DNA from: an uncultured Clostridia bacterium
GTDB taxonomy: Bacteria > Bacillota > Clostridia > Christensenellales > UBA1242
Assembly (NCBI GenBank): GCA_947631875.1
Contig: CANRMV010000070.1
Location: 1 to 5,715, forward strand
Reading direction: 5' to 3'
Length of the DNA stretch: 5,715 bases
Below the pieces are notes generated by a model. The model made no database searches and was not told the origin of the DNA. It worked only from the letters and a program-made list of their open reading frames with translations. Shown one piece after another: positions 1-5,281 of the stretch (its first letter is position 1; each line of letters begins with the position of its first letter). The translations under genes were made by a program, and so were the position numbers.

Positions 1-29
1 CAAAATTGGAAATTCACTTCTACCGACGA
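1..29. repeat. Direct repeat at left window edge
   Basis: The 29 nt beginning CAAAATTGGAAATTCACTTC match 5687-5715 at 28 of 29 positions (C versus T at position 27), in the same orientation. The element probably continues beyond the window. The simplest reading is a dispersed repeat at which both ends of the sequence stop. Confidence 0.85.
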
Positions 30-69
30 AAAATGTCCAGCGGAATTTTTCGAGGTGCGAAAAGGGGCT

Positions 70-137
70 CGCGGGGAAAACGAATTTTAGCGGTTAGGCT
101 TTGCCGTGCCGCGTTAAAAATTCTAGTTGTCCCCGCG
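70..137. repeat. Long nested hairpin downstream of groL
   Basis: An outer stem CGCGGGGA/TCCCCGCG (70-77 with 130-137) encloses GAATTTT/AAAATTC (82-88 with 117-123), then GCGG/CCGC (90-93 with 109-112), then GGC-TTT-GCC (97-105). It starts 1 nt past the groL stop on the minus strand and could end or protect the groESL mRNA. Only a short TTTT follows, a few bases beyond the stem, so it is a weak terminator at best. Its inner part resembles the hairpin at 5649-5698. Confidence 0.7.
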
Positions 138-138
138 C

Positions 139-1752
139 CTAATAGACTTCTCTTTCCTCCGCCTTCTTTGGCTCTTCAATTTCAACAACAAGTGCCTCAG
201 TTGTGAGAAGTGTTGCAGAAACCGATGCGGCATTTTGGAGTGCTGAACGTGTAACTTTTGTTGGGTCTAGTATTCCCTTCTTAATCATGTCGCCAAATTC
301 ATTGTTTAGTGCATCAAAGCCAAATGCCGGCTTGTCAAGATTTTCATAAATCCTATTTACAACAACTCCGCCATCAATGCCGGCATTGCTTGCAATTTGT
401 CTAACAGGCTCTTCCACCGCTCTAAGCACAATGGCCGCCCCTGTTTTTTCATCACCGCTTAGGCTTTCAACAAGTTTTTTGATTGCAGCAGTTGTTTTTA
501 AAAGTGCAACTCCGCCGCCTGGCACAACGCCCTCTTCGGAAGCAGCCTTTGTTGCAGAAAGGGCATCCTCAATGCGAAGTTTTTTCTCTTTCATTTCAAC
601 TTCTGTTGCCGAGCCAACTTTAATCACCGCCACGCCGCCAGCAAGTTTGGCAAGCCTTTCGGACAACTTTTCTTTTTCATAGTCACTTGTGGTGTTTTTG
701 ATTTGGTCTTTGATTTGTTTAACTCTTCCCTTAATTTCTTCCTGTCTGCCAACACCTTCAACAATGGTTGTGGTGTCCTTGTCAACTCTAACAGTTTTTG
801 CCCGTCCAAGATTGTCAAGTGTCAGCGTTTTGAAATCTATTCCAAGTTCGCTTGAAACAAATGTGCCACCGGTTAAAATGGCAATATCTTCAAGCATCGC
901 CTTTCTCTTGTCGCCAAAACTTGGTGCTTTAACAGCCACAACAGAAAGTGAACCACGAAGTTTGTTTAAAATAAGTGCAGTTAGTGCCTCGCCTTCAACA
1001 TCGTCTGCAATAATCAAAAGTTTTCCACCAATTTTAACAATTTGTTCCAAAACAGGCAGAATTTCGTTTAAATTGGAAATTTTGTTGTCGGTTATCAAAA
1101 TGTATGGATTGTCCATTTCGGCAATCATTTTTTCGGTGTTTGTGGACATATATGGCGAAAGATATCCGCGATCAAATTGCATTCCTTCCACAACTGAAAG
1201 TTCGGTTTGCATTGTTTGCGCCTCTTCAACGGTTATCACTCCATCAGCACCAACTTTGTCCATTGCCTCTGCAATAAGTTTTCCAATTTCTTCATCGCCA
1301 GCCGAAATTGATGCCACCTGCTGAATGTCTTTGCTGTTTGCAACAGGTTTGGAAAGTTTTTTAAGTTCTTCAACCGCAACATCAACCGCTTTGAAAATGC
1401 CGTTTTTCATAATGATTGGATTTGCGCCTGCGGCAAAATTCTTGATGCCCTCGCGAATGATTGCCTGAGCCAAAACACAAGCAGTTGTTGTGCCGTCGCC
1501 CGCAACATCGTTTGTTTTAACAGAAACTTCGCGTATGAGTTCTGCGCCCAAGTTTTCATAAGGGTCTTGCAGTTCAATTTCTTTTGCGATTGTAACGCCA
1601 TCATTTGTGATGAGTGGTGTGGCATATTTTTTTCCCAAAACCACATTTCTTCCTTTTGGTCCAAGTGTTATTTTAACCGTGTCCGCAAGTTTATTCACAC
1701 CTGTTTCAAGCGCTTTGCGAGCCTGCTCGCCTTGTAAAATCATCTTTGACAT
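139..1752 (-). CDS. groL: GroEL, 60-kDa chaperonin large subunit
   Basis: GroEL is the cytoplasmic ATP-driven folding chaperone; fourteen subunits form a double ring capped by GroES. The 537-residue product matches the family from end to end (usual length about 540-550). Visible are the ATP-site segment LGPKGRNVVL (30-39), ITNDGV with D51, the AGDGTTTA loop with D86, the hydrolytic aspartate D396 in IEDALSATKAA, and the chaperonin signature ending VVPGGG (409-414). The start ATG has AGGAGG just upstream (1758-1763), and that site overlaps the groES stop codon, which points to translational coupling; the intergenic gap is 9 nt. The C-terminus ends charged (EEPKKAEEREVY) instead of in the flexible GGM-rich tail seen in many bacterial GroELs. 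The long plus-strand ORFs inside this gene are antisense shadows. The identity is essentially certain. Confidence 0.99.
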   Translation of the reverse strand: MSKMILQGEQARKALETGVNKLADTVKITLGPKGRNVVLGKKYATPLITNDGVTIAKEIELQDPYENLGAELIREVSVKTNDVAGDGTTTACVLAQAIIREGIKNFAAGANPIIMKNGIFKAVDVAVEELKKLSKPVANSKDIQQVASISAGDEEIGKLIAEAMDKVGADGVITVEEAQTMQTELSVVEGMQFDRGYLSPYMSTNTEKMIAEMDNPYILITDNKISNLNEILPVLEQIVKIGGKLLIIADDVEGEALTALILNKLRGSLSVVAVKAPSFGDKRKAMLEDIAILTGGTFVSSELGIDFKTLTLDNLGRAKTVRVDKDTTTIVEGVGRQEEIKGRVKQIKDQIKNTTSDYEKEKLSERLAKLAGGVAVIKVGSATEVEMKEKKLRIEDALSATKAASEEGVVPGGGVALLKTTAAIKKLVESLSGDEKTGAAIVLRAVEEPVRQIASNAGIDGGVVVNRIYENLDKPAFGFDALNNEFGDMIKKGILDPTKVTRSALQNAASVSATLLTTEALVVEIEEPKKAEEREVY

Positions 1753-1761
1753 ATCCGCCTC

Positions 1762-2046
1762 CTATTCCAAAATCGCCAAAATGTCATTTTGTTTGACGAT
1801 AACATATTTTTTGCCTTCAAAATCAAATTCTGTGCCGCTGTATTTGGCAAACAACACTTCTTGCCCAACCTTAACTTGCATTTCAACTTTGTTTCCGTCA
1901 ACGATTCCGCCCTCGCCAACAGCAACCACTTTGCCTATTTGAGATTTTTCAAGCGAAGCGGATGGCAAAAAAATTCCGCTTGCAGTTTTGCTTTCTGCCT
2001 CTTTTGGAAGCAAAACAACTCTATCAAAAATTGGTTTAATTTTCAT
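1762..2046 (-). CDS. groS: GroES, 10-kDa co-chaperonin
   Basis: GroES forms the heptameric lid that closes the GroEL folding chamber. The 94-residue product has the normal family length. It opens with the typical MKIKPIFDRVVLLP beta strand. The mobile loop around residues 17-33 (ESKTASGIFLPSAS) contains IFL at 25-27, matching the hydrophobic tripeptide (IVL in E. coli) that docks on the GroEL apical domain. The C-terminal half has the expected VGQEVLFAKYSGTE and YVIVKQNDILAIL segments. The start is supported by AGGAG about 5 nt upstream (2052-2056). It is first in a two-gene operon with groL. A promoter is proposed at 2068-2096, and no CIRCE (HrcA) operator is visible upstream. Confidence 0.99.
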   Translation of the reverse strand: MKIKPIFDRVVLLPKEAESKTASGIFLPSASLEKSQIGKVVAVGEGGIVDGNKVEMQVKVGQEVLFAKYSGTEFDFEGKKYVIVKQNDILAILE

Positions 2047-2067
2047 AATTTCTCCTTTTACCTAAAT

Positions 2068-2096
2068 ATTTTAGTCCTTTGCCAAAAAAAAGTAAA
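2068..2096 (-). promoter_or_regulatory. Probable sigma-A promoter of groES-groL
   Basis: Read on the minus strand, a -35-like TTTACT (2091-2096) and a -10-like TAAAAT (2068-2073) are separated by exactly 17 nt. The predicted transcript start near 2061 gives a leader of about 15 nt carrying the groES ribosome binding site. The -35 box falls inside the stem of the purA terminator. This was assigned by eye from hexamers and spacing only. Confidence 0.5.
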
Positions 2097-2127
2097 GTTT
2101 TTGTGTCACAAAGCAAAAACTTTACTT
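2084..2127 (-). terminator. Intrinsic terminator of purA
   Basis: On the minus strand, a perfect 14-bp inverted repeat (2114-2127 with 2090-2103, 10-nt loop) is followed directly by a run of eight Ts (complement of 2084-2091). This is a textbook rho-independent terminator for transcripts leaving purA, about 35 nt past its stop. It overlaps the -35 box proposed for groES. Confidence 0.85.
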
Positions 2128-2134
2128 CAATTTC

Positions 2135-2154
2135 AAAGTGAATTTTGTCACTTT
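2135..2154. repeat. Perfect 7-bp inverted repeat between purA and groES
   Basis: AAAGTGA and TCACTTT (2135-2141 and 2148-2154) are separated by 6 nt. The element sits 5 nt past the purA stop and upstream of the groES promoter. It could be an accessory 3' hairpin of the purA mRNA or an operator-like palindrome. It does not match the CIRCE consensus. I cannot decide between these roles from sequence alone. Confidence 0.5.
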
Positions 2155-2159
2155 TTGTT

Positions 2160-3446
2160 TTAATCTTCAAAAGGGTCGTGCAAAATAACCGTTTGTTCTC
2201 TGTCTGGCCCAACTGAGAAAAGCGCGATTGGAACATTTGTCAATTTTTCAATCTTTTGCAAATATTTCTTTGCGTTCTTTGGCAACTCCTCAAAAGATTT
2301 CACATTGGAAATATCCTTTTTCCAGCCGTCCATTGTTATGTAAATTGGCTTGTAGGCCTGATATTCTTCCAGCGTTGCAGGAATGGTTGTTATTGTTTGT
2401 CCTTTATACTCATAGCCCACGCAAATGTTAATTTTGTCCACGCCCGTTAGAACATCAAGAAGGGTTATCGCCCAGCCGTCCACGCCAGAAATTCTTGCAC
2501 AATGATTTAAGATGTTGATATCCAGCCAACCAATTCTTCTTGGCCTTTTTGTAACCGTGCCATATTCATGCCCACGCTCACGAAGTTCATCGGCAAAATC
2601 CCCAAAAAGTTCTGTTGGGAATGGCCCCTCGCCAACTCTTGTGGTGTAGGCCTTTGCAATGCCAAGCACATAATCTATGCTATTTGGTGGAATGCCGCAA
2701 GAAAGCGGAATTGAAACAGACATTGGTGATGATGAAGTGACATAAGGATATGTTCCGTGCGTAAGGCAAAGCATTGCACCTTGCGCCCCTTCAAACAAAA
2801 TTTTGCTTCCTTTTTTAATTTCATTTTGCAAGAAGACGGATGTGTCGGTCACATATGGCTTCAACTTTTTGCCATATTTTAAGCACTCTTTGTAAAGAGT
2901 GTCAAAATCGATTGGGTCAAGCCCATAAGATTTGAGTTCTCTGTTCTTAAATTGCAAAGTTCTGGTCAAGCAGTTTTTCAGCGTTTTTGCATCCAAAAGG
3001 TCGCACATCCTAAGCCCAATTCGGCTTGCTTTGTCGGTGTAACAAGGGCCAATTCCGCGCCCCGTTGTGCCAATTTTGCTGCCAGAAAGAGCCCGCTCAT
3101 TTGCCCCGTCCAAAAGTTTATGATAATCCAAAAGCACACTTGCTCTGTCCGAAATTTTGATGCGCGAGGTGTCAATTCCTGCCTTTTTTAACATGTCAAC
3201 TTCTTCAAAAAATCCGCTTGGCGAAATAACCATTCCAGATGCCAAAACGCAAATCACGCCCTCGTGAAAAATGCCCGATGGCAAAAGGCGAACAGCAAAT
3301 TTTTTGCCACCAAACACAATGGTGTGCCCCGCATTGTTTCCGCCCTGAAACCTAACAACAATGTCCGCTTTCCCAGAAAAATAGTCGGTTATTTTTCCTT
3401 TTCCTTCATCTCCCCACTGACTTCCTTCAACAACAACTCTTTTCAT
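2160..3446 (-). CDS. purA: Adenylosuccinate synthase
   Basis: PurA joins IMP and aspartate using GTP to give adenylosuccinate, the first committed step to AMP, in the cytoplasm. The 428-residue product has the family length. Visible are the P-loop-like GSQWGDEGKGK (8-18) with catalytic D13, GGNNAGH with H41, GTTGRGIGP (126-134) for IMP, EGAQGA (219-224) with Q222, the AYTTRVGEGPFPTE block, KRPRR (300-304) in the aspartate loop, and GPDR near the C-terminus. The frame stays open upstream to 3512, but I start at 3446. AAGGAGGG (3450-3457) lies just before this ATG, the family begins here, and the likely -10 box lies inside the longer version. Oddities: the guanine-recognition motif TKLD reads TLLD (328-331). 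The usual SSNPTAGG stretch is SSSPMSVS (238-245). The aspartate loop has TKR where TGR is common. It is monocistronic, with its own promoter and terminator. Confidence 0.97.
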   Translation of the reverse strand: MKRVVVEGSQWGDEGKGKITDYFSGKADIVVRFQGGNNAGHTIVFGGKKFAVRLLPSGIFHEGVICVLASGMVISPSGFFEEVDMLKKAGIDTSRIKISDRASVLLDYHKLLDGANERALSGSKIGTTGRGIGPCYTDKASRIGLRMCDLLDAKTLKNCLTRTLQFKNRELKSYGLDPIDFDTLYKECLKYGKKLKPYVTDTSVFLQNEIKKGSKILFEGAQGAMLCLTHGTYPYVTSSSPMSVSIPLSCGIPPNSIDYVLGIAKAYTTRVGEGPFPTELFGDFADELRERGHEYGTVTKRPRRIGWLDINILNHCARISGVDGWAITLLDVLTGVDKINICVGYEYKGQTITTIPATLEEYQAYKPIYITMDGWKKDISNVKSFEELPKNAKKYLQKIEKLTNVPIALFSVGPDREQTVILHDPFED

Positions 3447-3449
3447 TTT

Positions 3450-3457
3450 CCCTCCTT
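3450..3457 (-). promoter_or_regulatory. purA ribosome binding site that fixes the start
   Basis: The minus strand reads AAGGAGGG followed by three nucleotides and ATG at 3446. This strong Shine-Dalgarno sequence selects the internal ATG over the in-frame upstream ATG at 3512. Confidence 0.85.
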
Positions 3458-3470
3458 CAAAAACAAAATT

Positions 3471-3498
3471 ATTATAGCATATAAACATTCGCAAACAA
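3471..3498 (-). promoter_or_regulatory. Probable sigma-A promoter of purA
   Basis: The minus strand shows a perfect -10 TATAAT (3471-3476) preceded by TGC, an extended -10 (TGn). A weak -35-like TTGTTT (3493-3498) lies 16 nt upstream. The predicted start near 3464 gives a leader of roughly 17 nt containing the ribosome binding site. No purine-regulator box or riboswitch is recognisable in the 140-nt gap upstream of purA. Confidence 0.65.
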
Positions 3499-3562
3499 AG
3501 AAAATTACACACAAACTGTTTTTATTTTTTTTGAAAATTAAGAAATCTTAAAAATGTAAAAC

Positions 3563-3588
3563 AAAAAAAACAGGCAATCGCCTGTTTT
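3563..3588 (-). terminator. Intrinsic terminator of the yjbR-SDR unit
   Basis: A compact GC hairpin (CAGGC, 4-nt loop, GCCTG; 3571-3584) is flanked by eight As on one side and six Ts on the other. On the minus strand it gives A-run, stem, then eight Ts, immediately after the SDR stop codon at 3589-3591. The symmetric A/T flanks could let it act in both directions, but no plus-strand gene approaches it. Confidence 0.88.
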
Positions 3589-4314
3589 TTAATATCCTCC
3601 GTCAACTGTAAGCACTTCACCATTCACATAGGAAGATTCATCACTTGCCAAAAAGTAGATTGCATTTGCAATTTCACTTGGCTTTGCAAATCGGCCAAGA
3701 TAAATTTTTGCTGTCTCCTGTTTAATGTATTCTTGTGGCAAATCTTTGTTCATATCTGTGTCTGCCCAACCTACTGCAACCGCATTCACCCTTATTTTTG
3801 GCTTAAATTGAAAAGCCAAATCACGCGTTAAACTTTGTAAGCCAACTTTTGATATATTGTAATCAAGACATTCAGGCGAAATGGTTTTTGTTCCATTGGT
3901 TGATGAAACATTAACTATTGCCCCCCCCGCACGCATTAAAGGCCTTGCATATCTTGAAACAAGAAAAGCCCCTAGCAAATTGACGTCAAGTGTTCTTTTA
4001 AATTGTTCAACAGTAATTTCGTCAAAATCCCTGTCAAATACAATCCCCGCGTTGTTCACAACAACATCAATTCTGCCAAACTCTTTTTTTATAAAAGAAA
4101 ACATCTCAGCAACTTGCTGTTCACTTGAAACATCCGCTTTAAATATGGCGGCTCTCACGCCAAAATCGTTCTCAACTTTTTTCTTAACTTTCAACGCTTC
4201 TTGTTCACTTTTGCTGTAATTCACAACAACATCATATCCGTTTTCCGCAAATTTCAAAATTGTTGCCCTTCCAATTCCTCTTGCCGAACCTGTGACCAAA
4301 CAAACTTTTCTCAT
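3589..4314 (-). CDS. SDR-family NAD(P)-dependent oxidoreductase (FabG-like)
   Basis: This is a classical short-chain dehydrogenase/reductase, a cytoplasmic NAD(P)(H)-dependent alcohol/ketone oxidoreductase; the substrate cannot be read from sequence. The 241-residue length is typical. The Rossmann cofactor motif TGSARGIG is at 8-15, D61-V62 lies near the adenine, and NNAG is at 87-90. The catalytic tetrad is complete: N112, S138, Y152 and K156 (YNISK). The C-terminal VNGEVLTVDGGY is family-standard. The usual proline-glycine after the sixth strand is VG (181-182) instead of PG. AGGAGA precedes the ATG. It lies 27 nt downstream of the yjbR-like gene and is followed by a strong terminator, so the two are probably co-transcribed. 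It resembles 3-oxoacyl-ACP reductase, but no acp, fabD or fabF neighbours are present, so I do not assign fabG. A G8 tract (complement of 3921-3928) encodes part of residues A129-A132. Confidence 0.93.
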   Translation of the reverse strand: MRKVCLVTGSARGIGRATILKFAENGYDVVVNYSKSEQEALKVKKKVENDFGVRAAIFKADVSSEQQVAEMFSFIKKEFGRIDVVVNNAGIVFDRDFDEITVEQFKRTLDVNLLGAFLVSRYARPLMRAGGAIVNVSSTNGTKTISPECLDYNISKVGLQSLTRDLAFQFKPKIRVNAVAVGWADTDMNKDLPQEYIKQETAKIYLGRFAKPSEIANAIYFLASDESSYVNGEVLTVDGGY

Positions 4315-4341
4315 AACTTCTCCTTTTTTTATTGTTATTAT

Positions 4342-5004
4342 TTATTTTTTTGCCAATTTGTAACTTAAATCTATGTATTCTTTGATTTTTTCTGTGGGAA
4401 CAGAATAATCTAGGCAAATTGTTATCCAATATTTTTTATTCATGTGGTAGCCTTCAAAAATCGTTTTACCATTCACAACTTTCAAATCGGGGTCGGTGTG
4501 AAGGTCCAACACATCAACAAGTTCATCACTTTTCAACCCCAATTTCTTCTTTAGCATAACCATCATAACGCCATACCACTTTCGCGTGTCCTTCCTTCGC
4601 CAAATTGCAGCATTTGGAAGTTTTTCCCAAAGATATTCAAGTTCGTCACCATATTTTTGCCTAATATATTCAATTATTTCTTTCGATTGCTCACACTTAA
4701 AGGCATCTCTTTCAAAACAACTGTCGCAAATTTGTTGCAAAAGTTGTTCATATTCCGCCCGAACACTTCCAACAAACTCCCCAACAGCATCTTTCATAAG
4801 ATGCAAAACGTATTGCTCGCCAGAACCTTTGTCAAACACTTTGGTGGAAACCTCTCCTTTCTTAGAAATTTCAACAACCACATCAAAATCCCCGCCCAAA
4901 ATGTCTTTTCGAAAAATAAATCCCCTTTCGGTTTGTTTAAAGCCGAAATTCTTTAATTTTTCAAAATTCACACTTCTGTTTTTAAAAATCTCTTCCATAA
5001 CCAT
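4342..5004 (-). CDS. MmcQ/YjbR-family protein with N-terminal extension
   Basis: The C-terminal half (about residues 108-218) is a clear MmcQ/YjbR (DUF419) domain: EYLWEKLPNAAIWRRKDTRK, the KWYGVMMVM strand, DVLDLHTDPDL, the hallmark GYHMNKKYW (185-193), then LDYSVPTEKIKEYIDLSYKLAKK. Stand-alone MmcQ proteins are near 115-120 residues. This 220-residue protein adds about 105 N-terminal residues, rich in beta strands and ending with an acidic helix and Cys residues at 93, 96 and 104. That architecture is known to me from Firmicutes. YjbR has a fold likened to DNA-binding proteins, but the function is not established. There is no convincing ribosome binding site before the ATG at 5004 or the alternative ATG at 4998. 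A 26-nt repeat ends 9 nt upstream of the start. It probably forms a unit with the SDR gene downstream. Confidence 0.88.
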   Translation of the reverse strand: MVMEEIFKNRSVNFEKLKNFGFKQTERGFIFRKDILGGDFDVVVEISKKGEVSTKVFDKGSGEQYVLHLMKDAVGEFVGSVRAEYEQLLQQICDSCFERDAFKCEQSKEIIEYIRQKYGDELEYLWEKLPNAAIWRRKDTRKWYGVMMVMLKKKLGLKSDELVDVLDLHTDPDLKVVNGKTIFEGYHMNKKYWITICLDYSVPTEKIKEYIDLSYKLAKK

Positions 5005-5013
5005 AACTGAAAA

Positions 5014-5039
5014 GGCAAAAACGAGCCATAAGTGCAGTT
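5014..5039. repeat. 26-nt exact direct repeat, copy 1
   Basis: This 26-nt stretch (starting GGCAAAAACGAGCC, ending AAGTGCAGTT) recurs exactly at 5151-5176, 137 nt away. Similarity continues weakly beyond it: both copies are followed by a short T- or TA-rich stretch and then TTGCTT. Copy 1 ends 9 nt upstream of the yjbR-like start codon and occupies the place where a ribosome binding site and leader would be expected. Confidence 0.9.
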
Positions 5040-5070
5040 CTATATTGCTTCCACTTTAAGACGATTGCCC

Positions 5071-5095
5071 TAAATCGCCAGCGAAGCGCGATTTA
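5071..5095. repeat. Hairpin TAAATCGC / GCGATTTA
   Basis: A perfect 8-bp inverted repeat (5071-5078 with 5088-5095) has a 9-nt loop. Flanking GCCC (5067-5070) and GGGC (5102-5105) could extend it with a bulge. It lies between the two 26-nt direct repeats. There is no T run, so it is not a standard terminator. Confidence 0.6.
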
Positions 5096-5104
5096 CATTC
5101 GGGG

Positions 5105-5143
5105 CAAAAAGCAAAAAAACAAACGCCAAAGCGATGCTTTTTG
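5105..5143. repeat. Hairpin CAAAAAGC / GCTTTTTG
   Basis: An 8-bp perfect inverted repeat (5105-5112 with 5136-5143) has a 23-nt loop, also between the two 26-nt repeats. With the preceding hairpin it makes the whole tRNA-yjbR spacer look like a structured repeat element and not simple leader DNA. Confidence 0.5.
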
Positions 5144-5150
5144 ACCAAAG

Positions 5151-5176
5151 GGCAAAAACGAGCCATAAGTGCAGTT
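5151..5176. repeat. 26-nt exact direct repeat, copy 2
   Basis: This is identical to 5014-5039. It begins 10 nt past the 3' CCA end of the tRNA gene on the minus strand, separated from it by a short A-rich tract. The position next to a tRNA 3' end is reminiscent of integration sites, but no integrase or tRNA-fragment duplication is visible. Confidence 0.9.
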
Positions 5177-5185
5177 TTTTTTGCT

Positions 5186-5259
5186 TGGAGCGGACGATGG
5201 GAGTCGGACCCACCTCTCAAGCTTGGGAAGCTCGCATACTACCGATGTACTACGCCCGC
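5186..5259 (-). tRNA. tRNA-Gly, anticodon CCC
   Basis: A complete 74-nt cloverleaf with encoded CCA. Acceptor GCGGGCG pairs with CGTCCGC (one G-T). The D arm is GTAC/GTAT with loop ATCGGTA, so G18G19 are kept. The anticodon arm CGAGC/GCTTG has loop TTCCCAA, giving anticodon CCC (5225-5227), which reads GGG. The variable loop is AGAG and the T arm GTGGG/CCCAT has loop TCCGACT. C73-type discrimination is absent; the discriminator is T (U73), normal for bacterial tRNA-Gly. Departures from consensus are C at position 55 where T (pseudouridine) is nearly universal, T at 15, and G at 48, so the usual R15-Y48 tertiary pair is lost. It lies 20 nt after the stop of the 92-aa gene and is likely co-transcribed with it; no T-run terminator follows directly. 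Confidence 0.95.
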
Positions 5260-5262
5260 ATA

Positions 5263-5281
5263 AAGGCAATTTGTTTGCCTT
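5263..5281. repeat. Hairpin between the 92-aa gene stop and tRNA-Gly
   Basis: AAGGCAA (5263-5269) and TTGCCTT (5275-5281) form a perfect 7-bp stem with a 5-nt loop. It overlaps the stop codon of the upstream gene and ends 3 nt before the tRNA 5' end. The following TTTAT is too short for a confident terminator. A role in RNA processing or mRNA 3'-end protection is possible. Confidence 0.5.

Noticed and set aside
6..206. 66-codon plus-strand ORF at the left edge
   Set aside because: It spans a long hairpin and the antisense of the groL 3' end; the composition is basic and unnatural, and there is no ribosome binding site.
231..246. A GAGTGCTGA-like match to a CIRCE half-site in the 3' part of groL
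   Set aside because: Only one half is present, inside coding sequence for a conserved segment (SALQNAA), with no partner half at the required 9-nt spacing.
689..1324. 211-codon plus-strand ORF antisense to groL
   Set aside because: It lies wholly inside an unmistakable groL, has Ser/Ile-rich composition typical of an antisense shadow, and has no plausible ribosome binding site or domain.
3447..3512. Longer PurA start at the upstream in-frame ATG (3512)
   Set aside because: The extra 22 residues do not fit the family, the ATG at 3446 has a strong ribosome binding site, and the likely -10 box lies within the extension.
3589..4314. Naming the SDR gene fabG
   Set aside because: The catalytic residues fit SDRs in general, but the PG motif is altered and no fatty-acid synthesis genes are adjacent, so substrate specificity is unsupported.
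4586..5059. 157-codon plus-strand ORF opposite the yjbR-like gene
   Set aside because: It is the antisense shadow of a recognisable MmcQ/YjbR gene, Ser/Cys-rich and with no supporting signals.
5014..5176. Start of a CRISPR array
   Set aside because: There are only two repeats, with a 111-nt spacer that itself forms hairpins, and no cas genes; the spacing is far too long.
5014..5185. Attachment site of an integrated element at the tRNA-Gly 3' end
   Set aside because: The repeated 26-mer lies outside the tRNA gene, no part of the tRNA 3' end beyond a few bases is duplicated, and no integrase is present.
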